This document shows, in pieces, positions 36,846 to 46,444 of a stretch of 64,000 nucleotides of DNA. Both the position numbers and the translations under genes were made by a program. The stretch is taken from NCBI RefSeq assembly GCF_020531965.1, contig NZ_JAJAWH010000005.1, positions 62,001-126,000 on the forward strand. Direction: 5' to 3'. The notes below the pieces were generated by a model. That model did not search any database. It was not told where the DNA came from and worked only from the letters and a program-made list of their open reading frames with translations. The number at the start of each line of letters is the position of its first letter. Within the stretch, counting starts at the first letter, position 1. The DNA is from Pseudorhizobium xiangyangii (GTDB lineage: Bacteria; Pseudomonadota; Alphaproteobacteria; Rhizobiales; Rhizobiaceae).

Positions 36846-38327
36846 TCAATCAAGATCAAGCGGGGCGATGTGACGGACAAGATCCTCTGCCGTCATTCCG
36901 CTGCCCGCGCGCAATGCCGCTTCGCCGTGCAGGTAGACGCCCGCTGCCGCCGCTTCGAATGACGGCATTCCGTTGGCGAGAAGCGTCCCTATCATTCCCG
37001 CGAGCACATCGCCCGACCCGGCGGTTGCAAGCCAAGGCGGAGCGTTGGCGTTGATCAGAGCGCGACCGTCAGGCGCGGCAATGACCGTATCTGAGCCCTT
37101 GTAGACTATGATCGCGTTGGCATCCCATGCGGCGGCAAGAGCCTTCTCCACCTTGCTGAGGCCGTCGTCTTCTGCAACCACGGGAAACAGCCGTGCGAAT
37201 TCCCCGTCATGCGGGGTCAGCACGAGATATGGCTCGTCTCTCCGATAGGTTTCAAAGAGGCTGTCACGGTCGTCGCGGAAGGACGTGATGCCATCGGCGT
37301 CCAGAACCAGTGGGCGCCCTTCCAGCGCAGACACGAATTCACGCGCCTTCTCGCCGATCCCAAAGCCCGGCCCCAGGACAAAAGCCGACAGCTTGGCGGT
37401 GGAAATCCACGCACGCAGGTCGTCCGGTTTGTCGACCTGGCGAAGCATGACGGCGGTCAGATGGCCAGCATTGACGGCCATCGCATCCGCGGGCGATGCC
37501 AGGGTGACCAGGCCGGCGCCGGCTGCCAGGCCCGCTGCCGCGGAAAGCCGAGCGGCACCGGTGTGCGAACCACTTCCGGAAAAGACGGCCAGATGGCCAC
37601 GCCGGTATTTGTGACTTGCCGTATCCGGCGACGGCAACAGGCTGCGCCATAGCGAAGGATGATTGAGCGCCAGCTTGCTCGCCGAAGCCTGGACGATCCG
37701 GGCGGGGATTCCAATGTCACAGACCTCAATGTCTCCGCATAGTGACCGACCAGGTATCAGGATATGGCCCGGTTTCTTCGCCATGAATGTCACTGTGTGG
37801 TGCGCCTTGAAGGCCGCGCCCAGCGGCACACCGCGGCGGCCACACAGGCCGGATGGGAGATCGACGGCTATGACCGGCAGCCCTGCCCCAACCACCTTCG
37901 CGATCACCTCCTGCAGGTCAGCCGGCACATCACGGGTCAAGCCGGCACCGAAAACGGCATCGATAATGGTATCGCCTTCCTGAGGTTCAAATTGCGCAAG
38001 CGGCCTTGGCGCGAGAGCGCAGCATTCAAATGCCCGGCGGGCATCACCTGCCAGCTTTGCAGACTCCCCCAGCGCATGGATGCTGATCCGACATCCCGCG
38101 TTGGCAAGCGCTCTTGCAGCTACATAACCGTCACCGCCATTATTGCCGGGGCCGCACAGGACGACGAAGCGAAGCGTTTGCGGATAGAGACGGAGGGCAG
38201 CGGCCGCGACCGCCTGCCCCGCCTTCTCCATCAGACCAAAACTATCTATTCCTGACAGGGCTGCCGTGGCATCGGCGGCCGCCATTTCGTCCGGCGTCAA
38301 AAGTATCGTCTCGGGATTGAAAATCAT
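36846..38327 (-). CDS. nnr: Bifunctional NAD(P)HX epimerase / ADP-dependent dehydratase
   Basis: Repairs hydrated NAD(P)H. N-terminal YjeF_N epimerase domain (about 1-210) with CGPGNNGGDGYVAARAL and VIAVDLPSGL. C-terminal YjeF_C dehydratase domain (about 230-490) with VFSGSGSHTGAARLS, VLDADGITSF, LTPHDGEFARLF and the ADP-binding GSGDVLAGMIG. ATG 38327 gives 493 residues and the normal N-terminus NPETILLTPDEMAAAD; frame upstream to 38474 is open but unconserved. Ends immediately at the DUF72 stop. Confidence 0.95.
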   Translation of the reverse strand: MIFNPETILLTPDEMAAADATAALSGIDSFGLMEKAGQAVAAAALRLYPQTLRFVVLCGPGNNGGDGYVAARALANAGCRISIHALGESAKLAGDARRAFECCALAPRPLAQFEPQEGDTIIDAVFGAGLTRDVPADLQEVIAKVVGAGLPVIAVDLPSGLCGRRGVPLGAAFKAHHTVTFMAKKPGHILIPGRSLCGDIEVCDIGIPARIVQASASKLALNHPSLWRSLLPSPDTASHKYRRGHLAVFSGSGSHTGAARLSAAAGLAAGAGLVTLASPADAMAVNAGHLTAVMLRQVDKPDDLRAWISTAKLSAFVLGPGFGIGEKAREFVSALEGRPLVLDADGITSFRDDRDSLFETYRRDEPYLVLTPHDGEFARLFPVVAEDDGLSKVEKALAAAWDANAIIVYKGSDTVIAAPDGRALINANAPPWLATAGSGDVLAGMIGTLLANGMPSFEAAAAGVYLHGEAALRAGSGMTAEDLVRHIAPLDLD

Positions 38328-38986
<659 letters not shown>

Positions 38987-39043
38987 CCGCCGCCCGGCCT
39001 CTGGCCACAGGTAAAATCGTTATCTCATTCAAGGAAGCGCTAA

Positions 39044-40453
39044 ATGACGACCGCAAGCGAAATCATGAAGCAGATCAAGGAAAACGACGTCAAGTTCGTG
39101 GATCTGCGTTTCACCGATCCGAAAGGCAAGCTGCAGCATGTGACGATGGATATCGCCGCTGTCGATGAGGACATGTTCGCCGATGGCGTGATGTTCGACG
39201 GCTCTTCGATCGGCGGATGGAAGGCGATCAACGAGTCCGACATGGTCCTGATGCCGGATCCGGCGACCGTCCACATGGACCCGTTCTTTGCCCAGTCCAC
39301 CATGGTCGTCCTCTGCGACATCCTCGATCCGGTCTCCGGCGAAGCCTACAACCGCGACCCGCGCGGCACCGCGAAGAAGGCGGAAGCATACCTCAAGGCG
39401 TCGGGTATCGGCGACACGGTCTACGTTGGCCCTGAGCCTGAATTCTTCGTCTTCGACGACGTCAAGTACAAGGCCGACCCCTATAACACCGGGTTCAAGC
39501 TCGATTCGTCCGAACTGCCTTCCAACGACGATACCGACTACGAGACCGGCAACCTCGGCCACCGCCCGCGCGTCAAGGGCGGCTATTTCCCGGTTCCGCC
39601 GATCGACAGCCTGCAGGACATGCGCTCCGAAATGCTCACCGTCCTGACGGAAATGGGCCTCGTCGTCGAGAAGCACCACCACGAAGTGGCCCCAGGCCAG
39701 CACGAGCTCGGTGTCAAGTTCGACACGCTGGTGCGCAACGCCGACAAGGTTCAGATCTACAAGTACGTCGTGCATCAGGTCGCCAACGCCTATGGCAAGA
39801 CGGCGACCTTCATGCCGAAGCCGATCTTCGGCGACAACGGCTCGGGCATGCACGTACACCAGTCGATCTGGAAGGACGGCAAGCCGACCTTCGCCGGTGA
39901 CGAATACGCTGGTCTCTCCGAATCGTGCCTCTTCTACATCGGCGGCATCATCAAGCATGCCAAGGCAATCAACGCCTTCACAAACCCGACGACGAACTCC
40001 TACAAGCGTCTCGTCCCGGGCTATGAGGCGCCGGTTCTGCTGGCCTATTCGGCTCGCAACCGCTCGGCATCCTGCCGTATTCCGTTCGGCACGGGTGCGA
40101 AGGCCAAGCGCGTCGAAGTCCGTTTCCCGGATCCGCTGGCGAACCCCTACCTCGCCTTCGCCGCCATGCTGATGGCCGGCCTCGACGGCATCAAGAACAA
40201 GATCCATCCGGGCAAGGCCATGGACAAGGACCTTTACGACCTGCCGGCCAAGGAACTGAAGAAGATCCCGACCGTCTGCAGCTCGTTGCGTGAAGCTCTC
40301 GAAAACCTCGATCGCGACCGCAAGTTCCTGACAGCCGGCGGCGTGTTCGATGACGACCAGATCGATTCCTACATCGAACTGAAAATGGTCGAAGTGATGC
40401 GTTACGAAATGACGCCGCACCCGGTCGAATTCGACATGTACTACTCGGCCTGA
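39044..40453 (+). CDS. glnA: Glutamine synthetase type I
   Basis: ATP-dependent synthesis of glutamine from glutamate and ammonia; dodecameric GSI-beta enzyme of 469 residues. Conserved: [70 protein letters not shown] and [16 protein letters not shown]. Tyr398 in DKDLYDLP is the adenylylation site for GlnE. SD AAGGAAG. Followed by an intrinsic terminator. Confidence 0.98.
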   Translation: MTTASEIMKQIKENDVKFVDLRFTDPKGKLQHVTMDIAAVDEDMFADGVMFDGSSIGGWKAINESDMVLMPDPATVHMDPFFAQSTMVVLCDILDPVSGEAYNRDPRGTAKKAEAYLKASGIGDTVYVGPEPEFFVFDDVKYKADPYNTGFKLDSSELPSNDDTDYETGNLGHRPRVKGGYFPVPPIDSLQDMRSEMLTVLTEMGLVVEKHHHEVAPGQHELGVKFDTLVRNADKVQIYKYVVHQVANAYGKTATFMPKPIFGDNGSGMHVHQSIWKDGKPTFAGDEYAGLSESCLFYIGGIIKHAKAINAFTNPTTNSYKRLVPGYEAPVLLAYSARNRSASCRIPFGTGAKAKRVEVRFPDPLANPYLAFAAMLMAGLDGIKNKIHPGKAMDKDLYDLPAKELKKIPTVCSSLREALENLDRDRKFLTAGGVFDDDQIDSYIELKMVEVMRYEMTPHPVEFDMYYSA

Positions 40454-40493
40454 TGCGCCGGTTCTGAATTGCGTGCGGGTTCTCCGCACGTTG

Positions 40494-40523
40494 GAAACGG
40501 CGGGATTCCCGCCGTTTCTTTTT
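40494..40523 (+). terminator. Intrinsic terminator after glnA
   Basis: GAAACGGCGGG (40494-40504), loop ATT, CCCGCCGTTTC (40508-40518), then five T (40519-40523). Perfect 11-bp stem, 40 bp after the glnA stop. Confidence 0.9.
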
Positions 40524-40565
40524 CCCGCACGCGTTCGCCGAAGGCGACCAAGTTCCCGGTGCAGC

Positions 40566-41498
40566 ATGGCAGATCAATTGATGTCCAGGCCGGCCAGACC
40601 GGCGGATTGGCTGATCTTCTTTCTCGTGCCGGTATTCTTCTCCACCAACATGATCTTTGGCCGCGGCATCATCGGCGAAGTCGCGCCTTACACCACCGCA
40701 TTCCTTCGCTGGAGTGGTTCCAGTCTTTTGGTGCTGCCCTTCATTTACGCCGACAGGCGCGCCGTGACTGCGTTCGTCCGGCATCACTTCTGGCTGTGGC
40801 TGGCGCTCGGCGGGCTCGGCATGGGTATTTGCGGCGGATTCGTCTATTGGTCACTGACCTATACGACCGCAGCCAACGGCACGCTGATCTACACGACGTC
40901 GTCGCTGTTCATCATCCTGTTCCAGTGGATGTTTTCCGGCCGCAGCATAGGTGCGCGTGAGTTGACCGGCATGGCGCTCGCCTTTGCCGGAGTGGTCACC
41001 ATCGTGCTGCGCGGAGATCTTTCGGCGCTGCTGGACCTGAACTTCAATGTCGGGGACTTCGGCATCCTCGTCGCCGCCGTCTCCTTCGCCATCTATTCCA
41101 TTCTGCTCAAGCGGCCGGCATTGCAGAAGCTGAAGCCGCTTTCCCTGTTCGGCATCCTCGCCATTTCGGGAGCGCTGGTCCTGCTGCCGCCCACCGTCTT
41201 CGAGTTCGTCAACGACGGAGCCCTGCCCGCTTCCGCGTCCGCCTGGTGGAAAATTGCCGGGATGATTACGCTGGCATCCCTTGCCGCCTTCTATTGCTTC
41301 CAACAGACAGTGCGCGTTTTCGGACCGACACAGGCTGGCGTGACGCTTTACCTGATGCCGCCAGTCGCGATCGTCATGGCAATCGTGTTCCTGGGCGAAA
41401 GCTTTGAGCCTTATCACGCGGTCGGCATTCTTCTCGTTCTGGGAGGCGTCCTACTTGCAACCGTGCCAAAACGGGAACGGCCCCAGAATCTCAGTTAA
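40566..41498 (+). CDS. EamA-family (DMT) transporter
   Basis: Ten-helix drug/metabolite transporter with two EamA repeats, 310 residues. ATG 40566 is chosen because membrane-proximal sequence begins soon after; in-frame codons upstream run through the glnA terminator. Typical features are WSGSSLLVLPFIY in helix 2, ALGGLGMGICGGFVYWSLTYTTAANGTLIYTTS, and the second repeat ending PTQAGVTLYLMPPVAIVMAIVFLGE. Substrate unknown; members export amino acids or metabolites. Confidence 0.92.
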   Translation: MADQLMSRPARPADWLIFFLVPVFFSTNMIFGRGIIGEVAPYTTAFLRWSGSSLLVLPFIYADRRAVTAFVRHHFWLWLALGGLGMGICGGFVYWSLTYTTAANGTLIYTTSSLFIILFQWMFSGRSIGARELTGMALAFAGVVTIVLRGDLSALLDLNFNVGDFGILVAAVSFAIYSILLKRPALQKLKPLSLFGILAISGALVLLPPTVFEFVNDGALPASASAWWKIAGMITLASLAAFYCFQQTVRVFGPTQAGVTLYLMPPVAIVMAIVFLGESFEPYHAVGILLVLGGVLLATVPKRERPQNLS

Positions 41499-41536
41499 GC
41501 CTTTATTGAACCTTTCGGCCGCTCAGGCATTGCCCT

Positions 41537-41565
41537 CTTGATACAGTGAGATTTTATTCCCACAT
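41537..41565 (+). promoter_or_regulatory. Candidate heat-shock (RpoH) promoter of hspQ
   Basis: CTTGATA (41537-41543), 15-bp spacer, CCCACAT (41559-41565), 24 bp before the hspQ ATG. Compared with the RpoH consensus CTTGAAA...CCCCAT, it differs at two positions. Fits the expected heat-shock control of this gene. Confidence 0.55.
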
Positions 41566-41589
41566 CAGGCTGCGAAAGGATATCGCACC

Positions 41590-41919
41590 ATGAAACAGAG
41601 CAACGCTAAGTTCACCATCGGAGAAGTGGTCCGCCACAAGGTATTTCCGTTCCGTGGCGTGGTGTTCGATGTGGATCCGGAATTTTCAAATTCCGAGGAA
41701 TGGTGGAACGCCATCCCCTCAGAGATCCGCCCGAACAGGGACCAGCCGTTTTACCATCTCCTCGCGGAAAACGACGAGACGGAGTATGTGGCCTACGTCT
41801 CTGAACAAAACCTGGAACACGACGAGAGCGAGATGCCGCTGCGCAATCCTCAGGTCTACCAGATCTTTGATGAAGGCCCGGCCGGTCGTCTGAAGCCAAA
41901 GATGATCATGGCCCACTAG
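41590..41919 (+). CDS. hspQ: Heat shock protein HspQ
   Basis: Small hemimethylated-DNA-binding/Lon-specificity protein, 109 residues. The core KFTIGEVVRHKVFPFRGVVFDVDPEF, EEWWNAIP, QPFYHLLAEND and YVAYVSEQNL matches the YccV/HspQ family. In enterobacteria HspQ enhances Lon degradation of selected substrates. A RpoH-like promoter precedes it and a strong bidirectional terminator follows, so it is monocistronic. Confidence 0.93.
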   Translation: MKQSNAKFTIGEVVRHKVFPFRGVVFDVDPEFSNSEEWWNAIPSEIRPNRDQPFYHLLAENDETEYVAYVSEQNLEHDESEMPLRNPQVYQIFDEGPAGRLKPKMIMAH

Positions 41920-41950
41920 AGCCGATCAGAACCAACATCATTGACCAAAC

Positions 41951-41985
41951 AAAAAAAGCGCCGGCTCAACGCCGGCGCTTTTTTT
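41951..41985. terminator. Bidirectional intrinsic terminator
   Basis: AAAAAAAGCGCCGGC (41951-41965), loop TCAAC, GCCGGCGCTTTTTTT (41971-41985). Symmetric 15-bp stem giving a U7 tail in both directions, between convergent hspQ and the IalB-family gene. Confidence 0.95.
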
Positions 41986-42028
41986 GGTTCGGAGGCCGCT
42001 GTTGCCACCTCCGAATTTCGAATATCGA

Positions 42029-42679
42029 TTACTGACCCTGCTTGGCAGCGTCCTGAGCTTCTTCAAGCTTCTTGCGCGCTTCTTCGGCCTTCTTCTGCAT
42101 GCCTTCCTGCAGGGTGCGCTGGCTCTCGGCCAACTGCGACTGGGAAATCGGCTCGCCATCGAATGCGCCCGTGAAGCCACTCAGCGAAATCTTGATCGGG
42201 TTCGGTGCGCGGCGGAAATTGATCGACGTGAAGATAACCTCGCCACCCTTCTTCAGGTTGGCAATCATGGCATCCGTGAGCGGCACCTCGGCGGTGCACT
42301 TGTCGGGAAGGCAGACCGCATAGTCGAGCTTCTGGCCGGCGCCACCGTCGATCTGCATCTGGATGCCGGGCGGAATCATGCGCGCCGTCGGGACCGAAAC
42401 CTGCAGGATCTTGCGGTTGACCTTGCCTTCGACGGTGATCAGACCAACCGCCGTGACCAACTGGCCGTTCTGCGCCAGCATGATGTTCTGCACGACGCAG
42501 AGGTCGCTATCGTCCTGCTTGGTGCAGGTCTTGAACCAGCCGAGCGGAGGAACACCCGCGCCACCGGCAGCAGGAGCTGCGCCCTGAGCCTGTGCCGCCG
42601 TCGGCGCCGAGGCCGCAACGAAAGAAAGAGCCAGCGCGGACATCGCCGTGCGCATAACCGTGGTTGCCTTGAGTTTCAT
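42029..42679 (-). CDS. Invasion-associated locus B (IalB) family protein
   Basis: Periplasmic protein of 216 residues. The signal peptide is MRTAMSALALSFVAASAPTA with cleavage near AQAQ. IalB domain (about 45-175): WFKTCTKQDDSDLCVVQN, IPPGIQMQIDGG, YAVCLPDKCTAEVPL and ISLSGFTGAFDG. Four Cys probably form two disulfides. A charged coiled-coil tail (QKKAEEARKKLEEAQDAAK) ends the protein. ATG 42679 is preceded by AGGAGA but at a long 12-nt spacing. The name comes from Bartonella; in rhizobia the role is unknown, probably envelope-related. Confidence 0.9.
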   Translation of the reverse strand: MKLKATTVMRTAMSALALSFVAASAPTAAQAQGAAPAAGGAGVPPLGWFKTCTKQDDSDLCVVQNIMLAQNGQLVTAVGLITVEGKVNRKILQVSVPTARMIPPGIQMQIDGGAGQKLDYAVCLPDKCTAEVPLTDAMIANLKKGGEVIFTSINFRRAPNPIKISLSGFTGAFDGEPISQSQLAESQRTLQEGMQKKAEEARKKLEEAQDAAKQGQ

Positions 42680-42953
42680 AACGAAATCCGTCTCCTGAAA
42701 TCCACTCGGGCCCGGCTTTAGCCGTCCTCCCTCGGGTGTCCTACTGCGCTCCACCTGTCGGCGAAATGAGGCAATTGAATGACCCCCATCTTCGCTCACC
42801 CTGTTACATCGGCGCCTGCGGGATATCCAGCCCCCATCACTATTTTTTGCTTGGCGTTTCTTGTGCCATCTGCGTAGCCGGAGAAGGTTGGTAGCACTGC
42901 GCCGTTGCGGTATTTTGCCTCGAATCAGAACTTCCTTCCAATAAGGATGGATC

Positions 42954-44762
42954 ATGCGCCGTCTCATTCCCCTAGTTTTCGCGGCCTGCCTCGCGGTACC
43001 CGCCGCCGCCGAGCCCCTGCACGGCATCGCGATGCATGGGCAACCCGCACTTCCTGCCGACTACGCACACTTTCCCTATGTGAAGCCGGATGTGAAAAAA
43101 GGCGGCAGCATTCGTTACGGGGTGGTCGGCACTTTCGACAGCCTCAATCCGTTCATCCTGAAAAGCATGCGAACCACCGCGCGAGGCCTCTGGGACCCTC
43201 AGTTCGGCCACCTGCTGTACGAACCGCTGATGCAGCGGTCCGCCGACGAACCCTTCTCGCTCTACGGGCTGCTGGCCGAATCCGTGGAATGGGACGAGGA
43301 GCGGACCTTCATCCAGTTCAACCTCAATCCGGATGCCAAATGGTCGGACGGCCAGCCCGTCACCGCCGACGATGTCATCTTCACCATGGAACTCCTGCGG
43401 GACAAGGGACGGACGCCGTTCAGCAACCGCCTGACGCCAGTGGAAAAGGTGGAGAAGGTCGGCGAGCGCAGCGTCCGCTTCACGTTCAACGACAAGTCCG
43501 ATCGCGAGTTCCCGCTGATTCTGGCCACGGCGACCCCTATCCTGCCGAAGCATGCGATCGATCCCGGCACGTTCGACCAGTCGTCGCTCAAGGTTCCGGT
43601 CGGCTCAGGTCCTTACCTTATCAAGTCCGTTACGCCCGGCGAACGCATCGTCTACGAGCGAGACGCCAACTACTGGGGCAGAAATATCCCTGCCAAGATA
43701 GGGTTCGACAACTACGACCGGATTTCCATCGAGTATTTCCTTCAGGAGAACACGCTGTTCGAAGCCTTCAAGAAGGGTCTTGTCGACGTGTATCCCGATG
43801 GAAGCGCAACCAACTGGGCGCGCGCATATGATTTTCCGGCAGTGCGCAACGGCGAGGTGGTCAAGGAGACGTTCGTGCCGGAGCTGCCGACCGGGATGGT
43901 CGGCTTCGTCTTCAACACCCGTCGCCCCGTGTTCGCCAATCCGGACGTTCGGGAAGGGCTGGCCCTGGCACTCGATTTCGAGTGGGCCAACAAGAACCTC
44001 TACGAAGGCGCCTATACCAGGACGGAAAGCTTCTGGCAGAACTCGCCCCTCTCCTATCTCGACCACCCGGCCGACGCGCGGGAACTGGCAATCCTCGGGC
44101 CAGCCAAGGATAAAATCGATCCAGCGGTGCTGGATGGCACCTACCGCTTGCCCAGGACGGACGCATCGGGCGCGGACCGGAACGTGCTTCGGCAGGCGGT
44201 GGATGCCCTGAATAGAGGCGGATACACGATCAAGAACGGCCGCATGTCGGATCAGTCCGGCAACCCGCTCCGCTTCGAGATCATGACGCAGAACCAGGGC
44301 CAGGAGAAGCTGGCGATCGCCTACCAGCGCACGCTCAGAATGATCGGGGTCGAGTTGCTCATCCGCACCGTCGACGATGCGCAGTATCAGGCGCGGTCGA
44401 GTACGTTCGACTACGACATGATTTTCAAATCGTACCCCTCCACCCTCTCGCCGGGCATCGAACAGGTGGGCCGCTGGGCCTCCTTGTCCCGGGATCGCGA
44501 GGGCAGCAACAACTTTGCCGGCGTTGCCGATCCCGATCTCGACAGGGCCATCGACGCCCTCTTGAGCTCCCGGAGCAGGGAAAATTTCGAAGCGGCGGTG
44601 CGGGCCTATGACCGGATGCTGATTTCCGGTCACTATCTGGTGCCTCTTTACCATGTGCCGGAACAATGGGTGGCGCGTCGCAATTACATCGGTTATCCGG
44701 ACCGGACACCTCTCTACGGCTATCAGCTTCCGGTCTGGTTCGATAAACGGGCTCAGGATTAA
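42954..44762 (+). CDS. YejA-like family 5 ABC solute-binding protein
   Basis: Periplasmic binding protein of 602 residues, longer than the 500-residue peptide type, as in YejA. Signal peptide MRRLIPLVFAACLAVPAAA. HGIAMHGQPALPADYAHFPYV and GGSIRYGVVGTFDSLNPF are YejA hallmarks, followed by FNLNPDAKWSDGQPVTADDV and PVGSGPYLIK. No permease or ATPase genes lie next to it, so it must use a transporter encoded elsewhere. YejABEF imports microcin C-like peptides and oligopeptides. SD AAGGA. Confidence 0.92.
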   Translation: MRRLIPLVFAACLAVPAAAEPLHGIAMHGQPALPADYAHFPYVKPDVKKGGSIRYGVVGTFDSLNPFILKSMRTTARGLWDPQFGHLLYEPLMQRSADEPFSLYGLLAESVEWDEERTFIQFNLNPDAKWSDGQPVTADDVIFTMELLRDKGRTPFSNRLTPVEKVEKVGERSVRFTFNDKSDREFPLILATATPILPKHAIDPGTFDQSSLKVPVGSGPYLIKSVTPGERIVYERDANYWGRNIPAKIGFDNYDRISIEYFLQENTLFEAFKKGLVDVYPDGSATNWARAYDFPAVRNGEVVKETFVPELPTGMVGFVFNTRRPVFANPDVREGLALALDFEWANKNLYEGAYTRTESFWQNSPLSYLDHPADARELAILGPAKDKIDPAVLDGTYRLPRTDASGADRNVLRQAVDALNRGGYTIKNGRMSDQSGNPLRFEIMTQNQGQEKLAIAYQRTLRMIGVELLIRTVDDAQYQARSSTFDYDMIFKSYPSTLSPGIEQVGRWASLSRDREGSNNFAGVADPDLDRAIDALLSSRSRENFEAAVRAYDRMLISGHYLVPLYHVPEQWVARRNYIGYPDRTPLYGYQLPVWFDKRAQD

Positions 44763-44800
44763 CTGGGCCGTTCGGCTATTCTGAAAGAAAGGACGCGACC

Positions 44801-45472
44801 ATGGAGCGCGTAACCATCGATGTCGTCTCCGATATCGTCTGTCCCTGGTGCTATCTGGCAAAGGCACGCCTCGAGCTTGCGATCGCAGAGGTCCAGGATG
44901 AGGTCGGCATCGACATCAACTGGCGTCCCTACCAGCTCGATCCCGACGCGACGGCTGATGGCAGCGATTACCGATCGCACCTGATCAGCAAGCTTGGCAG
45001 CGCGGAGCGGCTCGACGAGTCGCAGGACCTGCTGCGCCAGTACGGCAAGGAAATCGGCATTAGCTACAATTTCGAAGCGATCACGGTTCGCGCCAATACG
45101 CTCGACGCCCATCGACTTCTGCACTGGGCAAGGATCGAAGGCGGCGAGGTGCAGGACAAGGTGGCCACGGCCCTCTTCAAGGCGCATTTCGAGGACGGCC
45201 GCAACGTTGCCGAGCATGACGTGCTGCTGGATATTGCCACGCGTTGCGGGTTGGATCGGGAAATGATCGCACAACTCCTCGGTTCCGATGCCGACAAGGA
45301 TACGATACGCGACGAAATCGAATCGGCTCAGCAGATGGGCGTCAACGGCGTTCCGTTCTTCATCTTCGACGGCCAGTACGCGGTCAGCGGCGCACAGATG
45401 CCGGACGTTCTCGCCAACGCCATGCGGGATATCGCCCGCATGAAGACCGAAGCCCGCAAGAGCATGATCTGA
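44801..45472 (+). CDS. FrnE-like DsbA-family oxidoreductase
   Basis: Cytoplasmic thioredoxin-fold protein of 223 residues without a signal peptide. CPWC active site at residues 14-17; the helical insertion and the cis-Pro loop GVNGVPFFIFDGQYAVSGAQ match the FrnE/2-hydroxychromene-isomerase branch of the DsbA family. FrnE of Deinococcus is a disulfide isomerase linked to oxidative stress. 38 bp after the YejA-like gene and 18 bp before a transporter gene, so likely one operon. Confidence 0.92.
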   Translation: MERVTIDVVSDIVCPWCYLAKARLELAIAEVQDEVGIDINWRPYQLDPDATADGSDYRSHLISKLGSAERLDESQDLLRQYGKEIGISYNFEAITVRANTLDAHRLLHWARIEGGEVQDKVATALFKAHFEDGRNVAEHDVLLDIATRCGLDREMIAQLLGSDADKDTIRDEIESAQQMGVNGVPFFIFDGQYAVSGAQMPDVLANAMRDIARMKTEARKSMI

Positions 45473-45490
45473 CAGGTCTCCAAGAAAATC

Positions 45491-46444
45491 ATGTCAACTG
45501 ATACTACGATGAAGGGCGTACTTCTCGCCTTCGCTGCCTTTGCGGCATTCGCCTGGAGCGACGCCAGCGTGAAGATGATCGAAGGCGCGCTCAGCGCTTT
45601 CGAAATGGCGTTCCTCGGCGCGGTGTTCGGCCTTGCCGGCCTGCCCTTCATCATGAAACGCGGTGATCACCTCGTCGACATGCTGAGGACCACCCATCGC
45701 CCTCTCTGGCTTTTGAGGGCGTTATCGGCGGCAATGGGCACGATCTGCAGCGTGACCGCTTTCACCTATCTTTCCATGGCGGAAGCGTTCGCCCTCATAT
45801 TCCTTCTGCCGTCCTTCGTGACGATCATGTCGGTCCTGTTTCTTAAGGAACAGGTGGGGATTAGGCGCTGGAGTGCCGTCCTGATCGGCTTCATCGGCGT
45901 AATGATCGTCCTGCGCCCCGGATTTCGCGAGCTCTCCGTCGGTCACGTGGCCGCAGTTTTCGCTGGATTGAGCGGTGCTATTTCGATCGTCGTCTATCGC
46001 GCGCTCGGCTCTCGCGAAAAGGGAATCTCGCTTTATGGTGCGGGAATCATCGGCTCGCTCGTGGTTTGCGGGGTTCTGGCAGTGCCGGGATTTACCTGGC
46101 CAACCCCCATGCAATGGGCGATGCTTGCCGGATACGGCCTGTTCGCGGCACTGGCCAACATCCTTACCATGCACGCCACCGCGCATGCACCCGCTGCGGT
46201 CATCGGACCTACGCAGTATAGCCAGATGCTCTGGGCGGTCCTGTTGGGCTACCTCATATTCGGCGACACGATCGATCTGCCGATGATCCTGGGGATCGCA
46301 CTGATCATCGCCTCGGGCCTGCTGACGCTGTCACGCGAGCGCATCCGCGGCGTACCGCTGCCCCCTGCGGTCGCCACCGATCCGCAAGCCACCGCATTGG
46401 CTGCAACCGACGAAGCTGCCGAGAAAGCTGATCGGACGATCTGA
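45491..46444 (+). CDS. EamA-family (DMT) transporter
   Basis: Ten-helix transporter with two EamA domains, 317 residues. Helix features include GVLLAFAAFAAFAWSDASVKMIEG, TYLSMAEAFALIFLLPSFVTIMSVLFLKE and the second-repeat end PTQYSQMLWAVLLGYLIFGD. The C-terminal 30 residues are hydrophilic. Its stop touches the mfd stop with no spacer (tail to tail). Substrate unknown. Confidence 0.92.
   Translation: MSTDTTMKGVLLAFAAFAAFAWSDASVKMIEGALSAFEMAFLGAVFGLAGLPFIMKRGDHLVDMLRTTHRPLWLLRALSAAMGTICSVTAFTYLSMAEAFALIFLLPSFVTIMSVLFLKEQVGIRRWSAVLIGFIGVMIVLRPGFRELSVGHVAAVFAGLSGAISIVVYRALGSREKGISLYGAGIIGSLVVCGVLAVPGFTWPTPMQWAMLAGYGLFAALANILTMHATAHAPAAVIGPTQYSQMLWAVLLGYLIFGDTIDLPMILGIALIIASGLLTLSRERIRGVPLPPAVATDPQATALAATDEAAEKADRTI

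Noticed and set aside
39029-40567. A 512-codon minus-strand frame opposite glnA
   Set aside because: Shadow of glnA; rich in Val, Arg and Asp with no structure-like pattern.
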